Source: Pedobacter sp. MC2016-24
GTDB taxonomy: Bacteria; Bacteroidota; Bacteroidia; Sphingobacteriales; Sphingobacteriaceae
Assembly (NCBI RefSeq): GCF_015223055.1
Contig: NZ_JADFBX010000003.1
Span: forward strand, 310,001-374,000
Reading direction: 5' to 3'
DNA length: 64,000 nt
The position numbers and the translations under genes are program-made. Below the pieces are notes generated by a model. It was given only the letters and a program-made list of their open reading frames with translations. It had not been told where the DNA came from and made no database searches. Below, one piece after another: positions 45,012-53,968 of the stretch (the stretch's first letter is position 1; each line of letters opens with the position of its first letter).

Positions 45012-46511
45012 ATGTCGGTTTTAAAAAAGTTTTTAGGTCAGACGGCAATCTATGGTATCAGTACCGTATTTTCAAGGTTGTTCAATTTTATTTTAACACC
45101 ACTTTTTACCCGCGCTTATGCTTCGGCAACATATGGTATTTTTACTAAAATGTATGCTTACTCTTCCATGATCAATGCCATTCTGGCTTTTGGTATGGAA
45201 AGTACTTATTTCAGATATCTGAATAAACATGAAGATCAGAAACAAGAGGTCTACAACAATTCTTTTTTATGTATTGCCTTTATTTCGACACTCTTTCTAA
45301 TCAGCGGATTTGTATTTATCAATCCGATTTCAGCTTATTTATCTGCTGATCCGAAACAGCTGGCCGATTATCGGCTTTACGTACAGCTGTTTATTGGCAT
45401 CTTATTTCTGGATGCCATCTGCGTAATTCCCTTTGCCAAACTCAGGGCAGAGGACAGGGCATTTAAATACAGCGTTGTAAAATTTTTGAATATAGGAAGC
45501 TTCGTAGGCTTTAATCTGGTCTTTATTTACCTGATTCCGGCAATTATTAAGCACGATTGGGCAATGGCTGGTTGGCTGGTTTCCTGGTACCGCGAGAAGT
45601 GGATCGGTTATGTTTTTGTCTCTAATCTGATTGCCAGTCTGGTTACGCTTTTGATGTTAATTCCAGAGTTTTTAAAACTACAGCTCCGCTTTGATAAAGT
45701 GCTGTTTGCAAAAATGTTTTCCTACTCCTGGCCGATCCTGGTGGCAAACTTATCTTTTATTGTCAATGAAAACCTGGATAAAATTGTGCTGAGTGAGCTC
45801 TTGCCCAAAAATATTGCAGATAAGCAGGTTGGCATATACGGTGCAGTATGTAAAATAGCCGTTTTCATGAGCATTTTTGTAACTGCTTTCCGGCTTGGTG
45901 CGGAACCCTTCTTTTTCAGCTATGCTAAAAACGCCAATGCAAAGAAAACATATGCCATTATATTGCATTATTTTGTGATTGCACTGGCTGTATTGTTTGT
46001 TGCGCTGATTGCCAATATCGAAATTCTGAAATACTTTATCAGCAGGGACAAAGCACATGTTGCTGAATACTGGGTTGGATTGCCGGCAGTACCTTACTTA
46101 TTATTTGGCTACGTTTGTCTGGGAATTTATATGAATTTATCAATCTGGTACCGTTTATCTGACCAGACCCGTTTTGGTTTATACATTTCCATCATTGGTG
46201 CCATAATTACAATCGTATTGAATTTTGTACTGATCCCTAAATACAGTTACATGGGATCGGCCTGGGTTTCGATGCTGGCTTATTTTGTCATGATGGTGAT
46301 TTCCTATGTGCTTGGTCAGAAACATTATCCGATACCATACGATCTTAAACGGATATTGGCCTATTTGATGGTGTCGGTACTGCTCGTCATACTTTCTTTC
46401 TGGGGCTTTAACCGAAATATATATATTGGAAATGCCATGCTGATCGTTTTTATCGCGGGGATTTACTATTTTGAAAAAGATCAGCTGAAGACCATATTGT
46501 TTAAAAAATAA
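45012..46511 (+). CDS. Polysaccharide flippase / MATE-like biosynthesis protein
   Basis: 499 residues, about 12-14 hydrophobic helices, with the family start LGQTAIYGISTVFSRLFNFILTPLF. Such proteins move lipid-linked glycans across the inner membrane. It could export products begun by the sugar transferases at 13.6-19.3 kb, but it is far away and sits in a housekeeping block, so the link is only possible. ATG 45012 follows the acyP stop with no gap. Confidence 0.88.
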   Translation: MSVLKKFLGQTAIYGISTVFSRLFNFILTPLFTRAYASATYGIFTKMYAYSSMINAILAFGMESTYFRYLNKHEDQKQEVYNNSFLCIAFISTLFLISGFVFINPISAYLSADPKQLADYRLYVQLFIGILFLDAICVIPFAKLRAEDRAFKYSVVKFLNIGSFVGFNLVFIYLIPAIIKHDWAMAGWLVSWYREKWIGYVFVSNLIASLVTLLMLIPEFLKLQLRFDKVLFAKMFSYSWPILVANLSFIVNENLDKIVLSELLPKNIADKQVGIYGAVCKIAVFMSIFVTAFRLGAEPFFFSYAKNANAKKTYAIILHYFVIALAVLFVALIANIEILKYFISRDKAHVAEYWVGLPAVPYLLFGYVCLGIYMNLSIWYRLSDQTRFGLYISIIGAIITIVLNFVLIPKYSYMGSAWVSMLAYFVMMVISYVLGQKHYPIPYDLKRILAYLMVSVLLVILSFWGFNRNIYIGNAMLIVFIAGIYYFEKDQLKTILFKK

Positions 46512-46551
46512 ATACATCCGGCTTTTGGCCGTTAAATGATAAATACTAGAT

Positions 46552-46983
46552 ATGAAGATCAATATCATCAATAAATCCGGACATGATTTGCCACAATACG
46601 AAACCGCACATGCTGCGGGAATGGATTTGAGGGCTTTTACAGAAAGTGAAATCGTCATTAAACCTTTACAACGTTTGCTGGTGCCTACAGGCTTATCTAT
46701 TGAATTGCCTATAGGTTATGAGGCGCAAATCCGCCCGCGTAGTGGTCTGGCTTATAAACATGGGATTAGCATTGTAAATGCGCCCGGAACGATTGATGCA
46801 GATTACAGGGGAGAATTGAAAGTATTATTGGTAAACTTATCTGACACTGATTTTGTTATTAACAATGGTGACCGGATTGCGCAAATGGTAATTGCAAAAC
46901 ATGAAACCATTTCCTGGCAGGCTGTAGATGCGTTAAGCGATACGGCAAGGGGAGAAGGCGGATACGGACACACCGGTAAATAG
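46552..46983 (+). CDS. dut: dUTP diphosphatase
   Basis: 143 residues. Trimeric dUTPase motifs: [40 protein letters not shown] and the C-terminal [10 protein letters not shown]. Hydrolyses dUTP to dUMP, keeping uracil out of DNA. Seven bp before the TPR gene. Confidence 0.97.
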   Translation: MKINIINKSGHDLPQYETAHAAGMDLRAFTESEIVIKPLQRLLVPTGLSIELPIGYEAQIRPRSGLAYKHGISIVNAPGTIDADYRGELKVLLVNLSDTDFVINNGDRIAQMVIAKHETISWQAVDALSDTARGEGGYGHTGK

Positions 46984-46990
46984 GCCCATA

Positions 46991-48364
46991 ATGATTAGAA
47001 AAGCTTTTTTAAGTGTATTGCTTTGTACTGGCTTGTCGGCGGTTGCCCAGCAGCCTGCTGTTTTAGCCAAGGTGGATAGTAATGCCATAAAAACGCTTTT
47101 TTTTGAAGGTCTGAGAGATAAGCTCAATGAAAACTATGGCAAAGCAACCGAGAGTTTCAATAAGATCATTGCTTTAGATCCAAACAACGCTGCTGTATTT
47201 TATGAAATAGCCACGTTAAACTATCGGCAGAATAAACTGAAGGAAGCTGAAACGGCAATCCAGCGTGCTGTGGTTCTGGATGCTGAGAATGTATGGTACT
47301 GGAAAATGCTGGCGGAGCTTTACAAGCGTAAGGGCGATATGGAATCGCTGACTAAAGCACTGGATCAATTGATCCGGCTTGATCCGGACAATGATGCTTA
47401 TTATTTTGACCATAGCAATGCCCTGTTGCTTTCGGGAAAAACGGCCGAAGCTTTAAAAGGTTATGATGCCATTGGAAAGAAGTTTGGCAGCTCTGTGGCG
47501 CTTACTCAGGCCAGGCAAAGAATTAGTCTCGGTACCGGCGCAGCAATAGATAAACAAGCTGTGGATAAGATTGTTAAGGAGGAAATCGGGGATGTACGGA
47601 GTCACGTGGAGCTTGCTGGCGCATTGATGCAAAAAAAACAGTTTGAACCTGCTTTGTCTGTACTCCGGAAGGCCCGCTTGATGGAGCCTCAAAATTATCA
47701 GATAGATCTGGCGATGGCGGATGCGTACAAGGCTTTGCAACGTTATCCCGAAGCGATTACGTCTTTGAAAAGTGCCTTTGAAGATCCGGAAATGCCAGCC
47801 GATCAGCAAATAAAAATTGTAATGATGCTGCTTTCCGGAGCAGATAAGAAAGAACGCCTTGATGATGCCATGGTCCTAGCGAGAACTGCTGTGAAGCTGC
47901 ATCCCGGTGAACTTAAATTGATAGCCTTATATGGCGATGCTTTATATGAACAGGATGATTTAACTGCTGCTTTAACGCAATTCGAGCAGGTGCTGAAAGT
48001 GACTGATCAGATTTACGGTGTCTGGGAGCGGGTTGTGATTATCCAGATCAGACAGGCTAAATTTGGAGATGCCATCAAAACAGCTGATGCGGCCTTGTCT
48101 GTTTATCCCAATCAGGCCATTTTGTTTTATTATATGGCATTGGCTTTGCATCGGAATCATCAGGATGATGAGGCTTTGAAGCAAATTCAAAATTGCCTGC
48201 AGCTGGATGCTGAAAATGGGATTTATCTCGAGCTTTATGGAGATATCTTATATTTAAAGGGAGATCATAGTGCCGGATTGGTGCAGTGGAAAAAGGCGCA
48301 GGCAGGTGGCAATCAATCTAAAAAATTAATACAGAAGATCAATGAAAAGAAATATATGGAATAG
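46991..48364 (+). CDS. Exported tetratricopeptide repeat protein
   Basis: 457 residues. Signal peptide ends near SAVAQ (residue 19), then about ten TPR units of ~34 residues (for example FEPALSVLRKARLMEPQNYQ). TPR proteins bring partners together; here probably at the periplasmic side of the outer membrane. It overlaps the next gene by 23 bp, so the two are coupled. Function in this block unknown. Confidence 0.85.
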   Translation: MIRKAFLSVLLCTGLSAVAQQPAVLAKVDSNAIKTLFFEGLRDKLNENYGKATESFNKIIALDPNNAAVFYEIATLNYRQNKLKEAETAIQRAVVLDAENVWYWKMLAELYKRKGDMESLTKALDQLIRLDPDNDAYYFDHSNALLLSGKTAEALKGYDAIGKKFGSSVALTQARQRISLGTGAAIDKQAVDKIVKEEIGDVRSHVELAGALMQKKQFEPALSVLRKARLMEPQNYQIDLAMADAYKALQRYPEAITSLKSAFEDPEMPADQQIKIVMMLLSGADKKERLDDAMVLARTAVKLHPGELKLIALYGDALYEQDDLTAALTQFEQVLKVTDQIYGVWERVVIIQIRQAKFGDAIKTADAALSVYPNQAILFYYMALALHRNHQDDEALKQIQNCLQLDAENGIYLELYGDILYLKGDHSAGLVQWKKAQAGGNQSKKLIQKINEKKYME

Positions 48365-49127
48365 CTTATGGTTTGTTGGGATGGTTTCTTTAACTGCGGC
48401 ATGTAAGACAAGAAAAATGGTGGTGGTAGCACCTCCTGTGGTTAAAACCGAGGTTGTCGCCGATAAAAAAGCCGATAATTTAAAATTGCTGGCAGGAAAT
48501 GATCTTTCTTTTCGTACCCTGGCTTTAAAAGGTAAGGCAAATCTTGATGTAAACGGTAGTGCGAACAATGTAGGGATGACGATTCGTATGGAAAAGGACA
48601 AAGTAATCTGGGTAAGTGTAACCTCAATCATTGGCGAGGTGGCACGTGTGCTGATTACGCCCGACAGCATCAAAGTGAGGAATAACTTTCAGAGTGTATA
48701 TTTACAGAAGCCTTTCCGGTACATCCATACCTTTACAAGCAATCAAGTGGATTTTAAACTGTTGCAGGCCATACTGTCTGGAAATACGGTGGAAAAGTTC
48801 ATGACATTAAAGTCTGACCTTGACCAGCAAAACGGGGTCTGGGTATTGAAAGGCAGGCAAGAACAACTCAATTACCAGATGCTGTTCAATACTTTATTAA
48901 AGGTCGCAGAGACCAATTTAAATGATGTGAATTCTGGACAGGCATTGAAGGTCGTTTATGACGACTATCAAAAAGTATTGGAGGAATTGTCTCCCTCAAG
49001 TATGAAGATCAGTTCGATGTCGGGAACAAAAAAAATAAACGTTAATTTGGATTTTTCAAAGATAGAGCGCAATGTTCCATTGGAATTTCCGTTTAGTGTT
49101 CCTAAGAAGTATGAAGTAATAAACTGA
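48342..49127 (+). CDS. DUF4292 lipoprotein, LolB-like candidate
   Basis: 261 residues. Lipobox LTAAC, Cys 21. DUF4292 features: LALKGKANLDVNG, IRMEKDKVIWVSV, ARVLITPDSIKV, and FKLLQAILSGNT. This domain has the same architecture as LolB: a lipoprotein with an eleven-strand half-barrel. Bacteroidota lack an E. coli-type LolB, so this could insert lipoproteins in the outer membrane; that is inference. It overlaps the TPR gene by 23 bp. Confidence 0.78.
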   Translation: MKRNIWNSLWFVGMVSLTAACKTRKMVVVAPPVVKTEVVADKKADNLKLLAGNDLSFRTLALKGKANLDVNGSANNVGMTIRMEKDKVIWVSVTSIIGEVARVLITPDSIKVRNNFQSVYLQKPFRYIHTFTSNQVDFKLLQAILSGNTVEKFMTLKSDLDQQNGVWVLKGRQEQLNYQMLFNTLLKVAETNLNDVNSGQALKVVYDDYQKVLEELSPSSMKISSMSGTKKINVNLDFSKIERNVPLEFPFSVPKKYEVIN

Positions 49128-49136
49128 TTTTTTTTA

Positions 49137-49144
49137 TACTTTTG
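49137..49144 (+). promoter_or_regulatory. -7-like box just before the EnvC-like gene
   Basis: TACTTTTG matches TAnnTTTG and ends 5 bp before ATG 49150. A start from here would be leaderless; it may be chance, since the genes are in a run. Confidence 0.3.
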
Positions 49145-49149
49145 ACCAA

Positions 49150-50472
49150 ATGAAGTTACGCAAATTTCTACTACTCTTATTTTTTGTCCTGTTCGCTTCC
49201 CTAACTTTCGCGCAAAGCAGTGCAGAGTTGAAGAGGAAGAAAGAAGCCATCCAACGGGAAATTGAATTGTTGCAAAAAAATCTAAACAGGACAGCCAATA
49301 GCAAAAAACTGACGTTAAATCAGATCAATGCCCTGAATACAAAAATTAAATTGATGCAGGATAAAATCGGCGTCATCAATTCTGAGATTAAAAATCTCGA
49401 CAATCAAATCCATGAGAATACAAATACCGTAATTACCCTTAAAGGCCAGCTGTCGCAATTGAAAAAGGAATATGCTGCCATGATCAGATTTGCGCAACGG
49501 AATAAAAATGCTTATGAAAAGATGATGTTTGTTTTTGCAGCTAAAGATTTTAATCAGGCCTATAAGCGAATTAAATACTTGCAGCAGTTTGGGCAGTATC
49601 GGAAAAAGCAGGCTGGCTATATTCAAGGTACGCAAAAAGACATTAACCATAAGATTGTTATCCTGGATAAAAATCTGAAAGAGAAAAGTAGCCTGTTACA
49701 GGAACAGGAGAACGAGAAAGATAAATTGGGTAAAAATAAGACAGAGCAATCGGCTGTGCTCAATAAGTTTAGCAAGCAGGAAAGCAAATTTCGTCAGGAT
49801 ATTGCCACCCGAAAGAAACAACAGGCTCAGTTAGACCGGAGTATCCGGACTGCCATTGCCAGAGAGATTGAGTTGGAGCGTAAAAGAGCTGAGGAAGCGG
49901 CCCGTGCCGCAGCCAGGGCTGCCGCTGCTGCCGCCGCAAAAGCTGCTGCAATTGCTGCAGCGAAGGCCAAAGCTGAAAACAGACCGGCACCAGCAGCACC
50001 AGCTCCGGTTGCAGCTGCAGTGCCGAAAGCGAATAGTTCAGGATATCTGGCCGCAACTCCCGAAGCTGCAAAGTTATCTGCAGCTTTTGAAAGTAACCGG
50101 GGTTCATTGCCATGGCCTGTGACGTCAGGTACCATTACCGAGCATTTTGGTAAACATAAACTGGGGCAAGCCAATTATGACAATGCCGGGGTAAGTATTC
50201 AGACTGCAGAAGGCGCAGGGGTTAGGGCTGTATTTAATGGGAAAGTAACCAAAGTCGGAAATGCACTGGGCCGATATTATGTGCTGATTAAGCATGGACA
50301 GTTTTTTACAGTGTACCAAAATCTGAGATCTGTGAGTGTTAGTGCAGGAGATGAGGTGAGTACAAAACAGAATATTGGATCTGTGGCTACGGAAGGTGAT
50401 GTGCCTCAATTGCAGTTCCAGATTTATCGGGGGACTGCCGCGCAGAATCCTGAGGCCTGGATTGCAAAATAA
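49150..50472 (+). CDS. envC: EnvC-like murein hydrolase activator with degenerate LytM domain
   Basis: 440 residues. Signal peptide (ends ~TFAQ, residue 22), long coiled coil (~23-250), an Ala-rich linker (~250-295), and a C-terminal LytM/M23 domain (~330-440). The fold is kept but the zinc ligands are not: the usual HxxGxD position reads YDNAGVSI, the YxH position reads YQN, and the GPHLHF position reads VPQLQF. Degenerate LytM proteins such as E. coli EnvC activate amidases rather than cut peptidoglycan. So this is probably an activator for septal cell-wall splitting. Confidence 0.9.
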   Translation: MKLRKFLLLLFFVLFASLTFAQSSAELKRKKEAIQREIELLQKNLNRTANSKKLTLNQINALNTKIKLMQDKIGVINSEIKNLDNQIHENTNTVITLKGQLSQLKKEYAAMIRFAQRNKNAYEKMMFVFAAKDFNQAYKRIKYLQQFGQYRKKQAGYIQGTQKDINHKIVILDKNLKEKSSLLQEQENEKDKLGKNKTEQSAVLNKFSKQESKFRQDIATRKKQQAQLDRSIRTAIAREIELERKRAEEAARAAARAAAAAAAKAAAIAAAKAKAENRPAPAAPAPVAAAVPKANSSGYLAATPEAAKLSAAFESNRGSLPWPVTSGTITEHFGKHKLGQANYDNAGVSIQTAEGAGVRAVFNGKVTKVGNALGRYYVLIKHGQFFTVYQNLRSVSVSAGDEVSTKQNIGSVATEGDVPQLQFQIYRGTAAQNPEAWIAK

Positions 50473-50490
50473 ACTATTAATTTAAAAATG

Positions 50491-50498
50491 TATATTTG
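50491..50498 (+). promoter_or_regulatory. -7 box before the tandem tatA genes
   Basis: TATATTTG matches TAnnTTTG, 26 bp before ATG 50525. The leader would be ~20 nt. No -33 element at the ideal distance. Confidence 0.45.
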
Positions 50499-50524
50499 TA
50501 TTAGCAGATAAAAACACCATTAAA

Positions 50525-50908
50525 ATGTATACTGGAACATTAGTTGAATTCTTAAATATAGGCGGATCAGAGATGATGCTGATTCTTGGTGCTGTACTTT
50601 TGTTATTTGGAGGTAAAAAAATGCCCGAATTGGCCAGAGGCCTTGGAAAAGGAATTCGTGAATTTAAGGATGCATCAGAAGGTGTAAAAAGAGAAATCCA
50701 TAGGAACATAAATTCCGTAGGTATTGTAGATGACATTAATGATATCGTAAATGACAACAGCAGACATCATCCTACAGATGAACCAGCTGCTGCTGCTGAA
50801 ATTACAGGACATCATGAACCAATCAATTTAAATAAAGAAACTGTAACTGTTGACCATCAGGTTGACGATAACAGCAGAATAGAAACGGATAAAACGAAAC
50901 TTAATTAA
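50525..50908 (+). CDS. tatA: TatA/TatB-like twin-arginine translocase subunit
   Basis: 127 residues. One membrane helix (~14-30) followed by [22 protein letters not shown], the TatA amphipathic helix. The C-terminal ~75 residues are acidic and polar, making it longer than most TatA; it may take the TatB role. Tat carries folded proteins across the inner membrane. The second tatA starts 6 bp downstream; no tatC is visible here. Confidence 0.9.
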   Translation: MYTGTLVEFLNIGGSEMMLILGAVLLLFGGKKMPELARGLGKGIREFKDASEGVKREIHRNINSVGIVDDINDIVNDNSRHHPTDEPAAAAEITGHHEPINLNKETVTVDHQVDDNSRIETDKTKLN

Positions 50909-50914
50909 AATATC

Positions 50915-51115
50915 ATGTTTAATACAACCATATTGGCCTTTCTAGGGGCTCCGGAAATCCTAATCATCCTAGCAGTTGTGCTACTGCTTTTTGGTGGTAA
51001 AAAAATCCCTGAATTGATGCGTGGATTAGGAAAAGGTATTAAGGAATTTAAGGAAGGTAAAGAAGGTACTGATGGCTCTGAATCTATAGAAAGCCGTACC
51101 AATAAACCTTTATAG
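50915..51115 (+). CDS. tatA: TatA-like twin-arginine translocase subunit, second copy
   Basis: 66 residues. Membrane helix (~8-24), then [22 protein letters not shown] and a short polar tail. Typical TatA. Paired with the 127-residue protein just upstream; the two may split TatA and TatB functions. Confidence 0.92.
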   Translation: MFNTTILAFLGAPEILIILAVVLLLFGGKKIPELMRGLGKGIKEFKEGKEGTDGSESIESRTNKPL

Positions 51116-51151
51116 GTTTTCTAACCCGATTTTTAAATCTTTAATGTATTC

Positions 51152-52597
51152 TTGAATTTGAAGAAGTATAGCTCCTTAACAGAGATACAGGTTCTTATTG
51201 AGCAAAAAAAGCTTAGTTTACCGGAATTGCTGGCTTATTATTTTAAGCAAATAGAAATACATGAACACCTCAATGCTTTTAATGAGGTGTTTTTTCATTC
51301 TGCGGCCCAGCAAGCTGAAATTGTACAGCAGAAAATTGCAAATGGTACTGCTGGCAAACTTGCCGGTATGATCATTGGTATCAAAGATAACATTTGCTAT
51401 AAAGACCATGAGGTCACCGCATCTTCCAAAATGCTGGAAGGTTTTGTGGCACCTTATTCTGCCACAGTGGTGGAAAGGTTAATCGAAGCAGATGCCATCA
51501 TCATTGGTCGCCTGAATTGCGATGAGTTTGCTATGGGAGGCTCTAATGAGACTTCTTATTATGGAAGCGTCAAGAATGCGGCAGATCATGAACGTGTTTC
51601 CGGCGGTTCATCCGGAGGCTCTGCTGTTGCTGTTCAGGCCGACTTATGCTTGTCTGCTCTTGGTACAGATACCGGTGGTTCTGTGCGGCAACCGGCAGCT
51701 TTTTGTGGTTGTATAGGACTTAAACCTACCTATGGTAGAATCTCAAGGTATGGAGTGATTGCTTATGCTTCCTCTTTTGACCAGGTTGGTACCATTACTT
51801 CTTCTGTTGAGGATGCGGCAATTTTACTGGAAGTTTTAGCCGGAGCTGACGATCACGACAGTACCGTGTCTAAGCAACCCGTTTTAAAATATAGTGCTGG
51901 TTTGGCAGCAAATGGCAAAAAACGAATTGCTGTACTTAAAGAAACTTTAGACAGTCATGCTTTGGATACCGACATTAAAAAGGGTATTTTACAGGCTATT
52001 GAGGATTTTAAAGCGGATGGCCATACGGTAGAATATGTTTCTTTTGATTTGTTGGACTACCTGGTGCCGGCATATTATGTGCTGACCACCGCAGAGGCAT
52101 CATCAAACTTATCCCGTTATGATGGTGTGCATTATGGACACCGGAATCTAGATGCTGTGAGCTTGGATGAATTGTATAAGACATCCCGGTCCGAAGGTTT
52201 TGGCGCGGAAGTCAAAAAACGGATTCTAATCGGGACTTTTGTTTTAAGTGCAGGCTATTACGATGCCTATTATCAAAAAGCACAACAGGTAAGAAGACTC
52301 ATCCGTGAAAAAATGGAAGAGATGTTGAACGATTATGATCTGGTGATTAGTCCGGTTACGCCAACACCGGCTTTTAAAACTGGTGAAAACCTGGACGACC
52401 CTTTGGTGATGTATATGGCAGATATATTTACAGTCCTGGCTTCTTTAACCGGAATTCCTGCAATAGCAATCCCACTGGGCAATAATACTTTAGGTTTACC
52501 GTTAAGTGTACAAATAATGGCCAGACATTTTGCCGAGCAAGAGTTACTTGTAGTGGCAAAAGCATTTTTAACCAGGAATCAAGTTCTGGCCAACTAA
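51152..52597 (+). CDS. gatA: Asp-tRNA(Asn)/Glu-tRNA(Gln) amidotransferase subunit A
   Basis: 481 residues from TTG 51152. Amidase-signature catalytic triad Lys78 (GIKDN), Ser153 (GGSSGGSA) and Ser177 (GTDTGGS), each one residue earlier than in Staphylococcus aureus GatA. It makes the ammonia for transamidation of misacylated tRNA. A terminator-like hairpin lies inside its 5' coding region (51264-51295). gatB and gatC are not in the window. Confidence 0.96.
   Translation: MNLKKYSSLTEIQVLIEQKKLSLPELLAYYFKQIEIHEHLNAFNEVFFHSAAQQAEIVQQKIANGTAGKLAGMIIGIKDNICYKDHEVTASSKMLEGFVAPYSATVVERLIEADAIIIGRLNCDEFAMGGSNETSYYGSVKNAADHERVSGGSSGGSAVAVQADLCLSALGTDTGGSVRQPAAFCGCIGLKPTYGRISRYGVIAYASSFDQVGTITSSVEDAAILLEVLAGADDHDSTVSKQPVLKYSAGLAANGKKRIAVLKETLDSHALDTDIKKGILQAIEDFKADGHTVEYVSFDLLDYLVPAYYVLTTAEASSNLSRYDGVHYGHRNLDAVSLDELYKTSRSEGFGAEVKKRILIGTFVLSAGYYDAYYQKAQQVRRLIREKMEEMLNDYDLVISPVTPTPAFKTGENLDDPLVMYMADIFTVLASLTGIPAIAIPLGNNTLGLPLSVQIMARHFAEQELLVVAKAFLTRNQVLAN
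51264..51295 (+). terminator. Terminator-like hairpin within gatA
   Basis: AACACCTCA (51264-51272) pairs with TGAGGTGTT (51283-51291), nine bp perfect, 10-nt loop, then TTTTT. It lies at codons ~38-48 of gatA. It could lower transcription of gatA, or be a by-product of the conserved protein sequence. Confidence 0.45.
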
Positions 52598-52621
52598 ACT
52601 AAACCATTCGCATGTATCGCC

Positions 52622-53869
52622 ATGCGGACCAAGAAACAAATGCCTATGAAATTAAACGTACATTTCGTATTCTTCTGTATTTTTACTTTAGTTTGCTCAT
52701 CAGTCTCTGCGCAACAGCGGGTGCTTTCCATCATGGATACGACCTATGTTCCGGTTTTGCCGGAAACACCAGAGTTCCACAATTACAATTATGTGTACAA
52801 ATCCCGACTGGATTCGATCACTAAAACAGTTCCCTTAAGTTACAATGAACACGTTCAGAAATACATTGATATCTATACAGAACGTAAGGATATGATGGGT
52901 AAGATGCTTGGAATTTCTAATTACTACTTTCCAATTTTTGAAAAAGCTTTAAAAAGCTTAAATATTCCTGAAGAGATCAAATATTTGCCCATTATAGAAT
53001 CCTCTATGAATCCACACGCCGTTTCGCGTGTTGGGGCTACCGGACTTTGGCAGTTTATGTTTACTACAGCTAAAGGTTATGGCTTAAATATGGACAATTT
53101 TGAGGATCAGCGTAAAGATCCGATCCAGGCCAGTTATGCTGCAGCTGCGTACTTTAAAGATGCTTACCAGGAGCTAGGTGATTGGTTGCTTGCGATTGCC
53201 GCATACAATTGTGGCGTTGGCAACGTAAACAGGGCCATTGCAAAAGCGGATTCCAGGGATTTTTGGGAAATCAGAAGGTTCCTGCCACTAGAAACAAGGA
53301 ATTATGTACCTGCATTCATTGCGGCGGTTTATGTGATGAATTATTCCGGAAATCACCAGATTAAAGTGCAGAAATCTGAATTGGTTAAAAATACAGATAC
53401 CATTCATGTTAACCATTTTGTAACCATTGCCTCCTTAGCCGAAGCCTTAAATATGGAAGAGTCTGCGCTGTGTGAGCTCAATCCATCCTACAAAAGGAAA
53501 ATTATAAATGGCACAGAGCTTTCCCCAAAAAGAGTCATTTTGCCTAAAGTGAGTTTGGCTGATTTTTCTAAATTATATGCGGTGCTGAACGAATCTGTAA
53601 TGGATGTCAATAAAAATATCGTTCTGGCTTCCAATGAAGACCGCAGGATCAAGAGAAAGCCTTCGGTAGAATCGAGGCCGGCATTTATGTACCACAAAGT
53701 AATTCCAGGACAGAATTTAAGTACCATTGCAGATAAATACCATGTGGAAGTGCAGGATTTAAAAGTCTGGAATAAACTGAAAAACTCAACAATTGTACCT
53801 GGACAGAAACTTAAAATTTACAACAACAATACCTCAACCAGACATAGCTCGGGAAGCACAAGCGGTTAA
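52622..53869 (+). CDS. Lytic transglycosylase with LysM domain (MltD-like)
   Basis: 415 residues from ATG 52622 (ATG 52640 or 52646 also possible, all before the signal peptide KLNVHFVFFCIFTLVCSSVSAQ). Catalytic SLT domain (~110-230) with Glu126 in IIESSMNPHAVS, GATGLWQFM and AAYNCGVGNVNRAI. A degenerate LysM-like stretch near 260, and a clear C-terminal LysM (~350-400). It cleaves peptidoglycan glycan strands during growth. Followed by maeB after ~100 bp. Confidence 0.92.
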   Translation: MRTKKQMPMKLNVHFVFFCIFTLVCSSVSAQQRVLSIMDTTYVPVLPETPEFHNYNYVYKSRLDSITKTVPLSYNEHVQKYIDIYTERKDMMGKMLGISNYYFPIFEKALKSLNIPEEIKYLPIIESSMNPHAVSRVGATGLWQFMFTTAKGYGLNMDNFEDQRKDPIQASYAAAAYFKDAYQELGDWLLAIAAYNCGVGNVNRAIAKADSRDFWEIRRFLPLETRNYVPAFIAAVYVMNYSGNHQIKVQKSELVKNTDTIHVNHFVTIASLAEALNMEESALCELNPSYKRKIINGTELSPKRVILPKVSLADFSKLYAVLNESVMDVNKNIVLASNEDRRIKRKPSVESRPAFMYHKVIPGQNLSTIADKYHVEVQDLKVWNKLKNSTIVPGQKLKIYNNNTSTRHSSGSTSG

Positions 53870-53938
53870 CAGCTGTCTTACTTATTGAGCTGCAAGCTTA
53901 CCCTCCTTATTTTTATTTTTAGGCTGATAAAAGAATTG

Positions 53939-53946
53939 TAACTTTG
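53939..53946 (+). promoter_or_regulatory. -7 box of the maeB-ruvA-sprA unit
   Basis: TAACTTTG matches TAnnTTTG; leader to ATG 53969 ~17 nt. The -33 region reads TTTAG, a weak match. Confidence 0.45.
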
Positions 53947-53968
53947 GCGTTTTACAGATGACCATTTT

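Noticed and set aside
46179-46658. 159-codon minus-strand ORF across the flippase/dut junction
   Set aside because: Antisense to two well supported genes, no motif.
49769-50174. Two minus-strand ORFs (114 and 115 codons) opposite the EnvC-like linker
   Set aside because: Ala/Leu/Gln-rich products of the repetitive Ala-coding stretch on the other strand.
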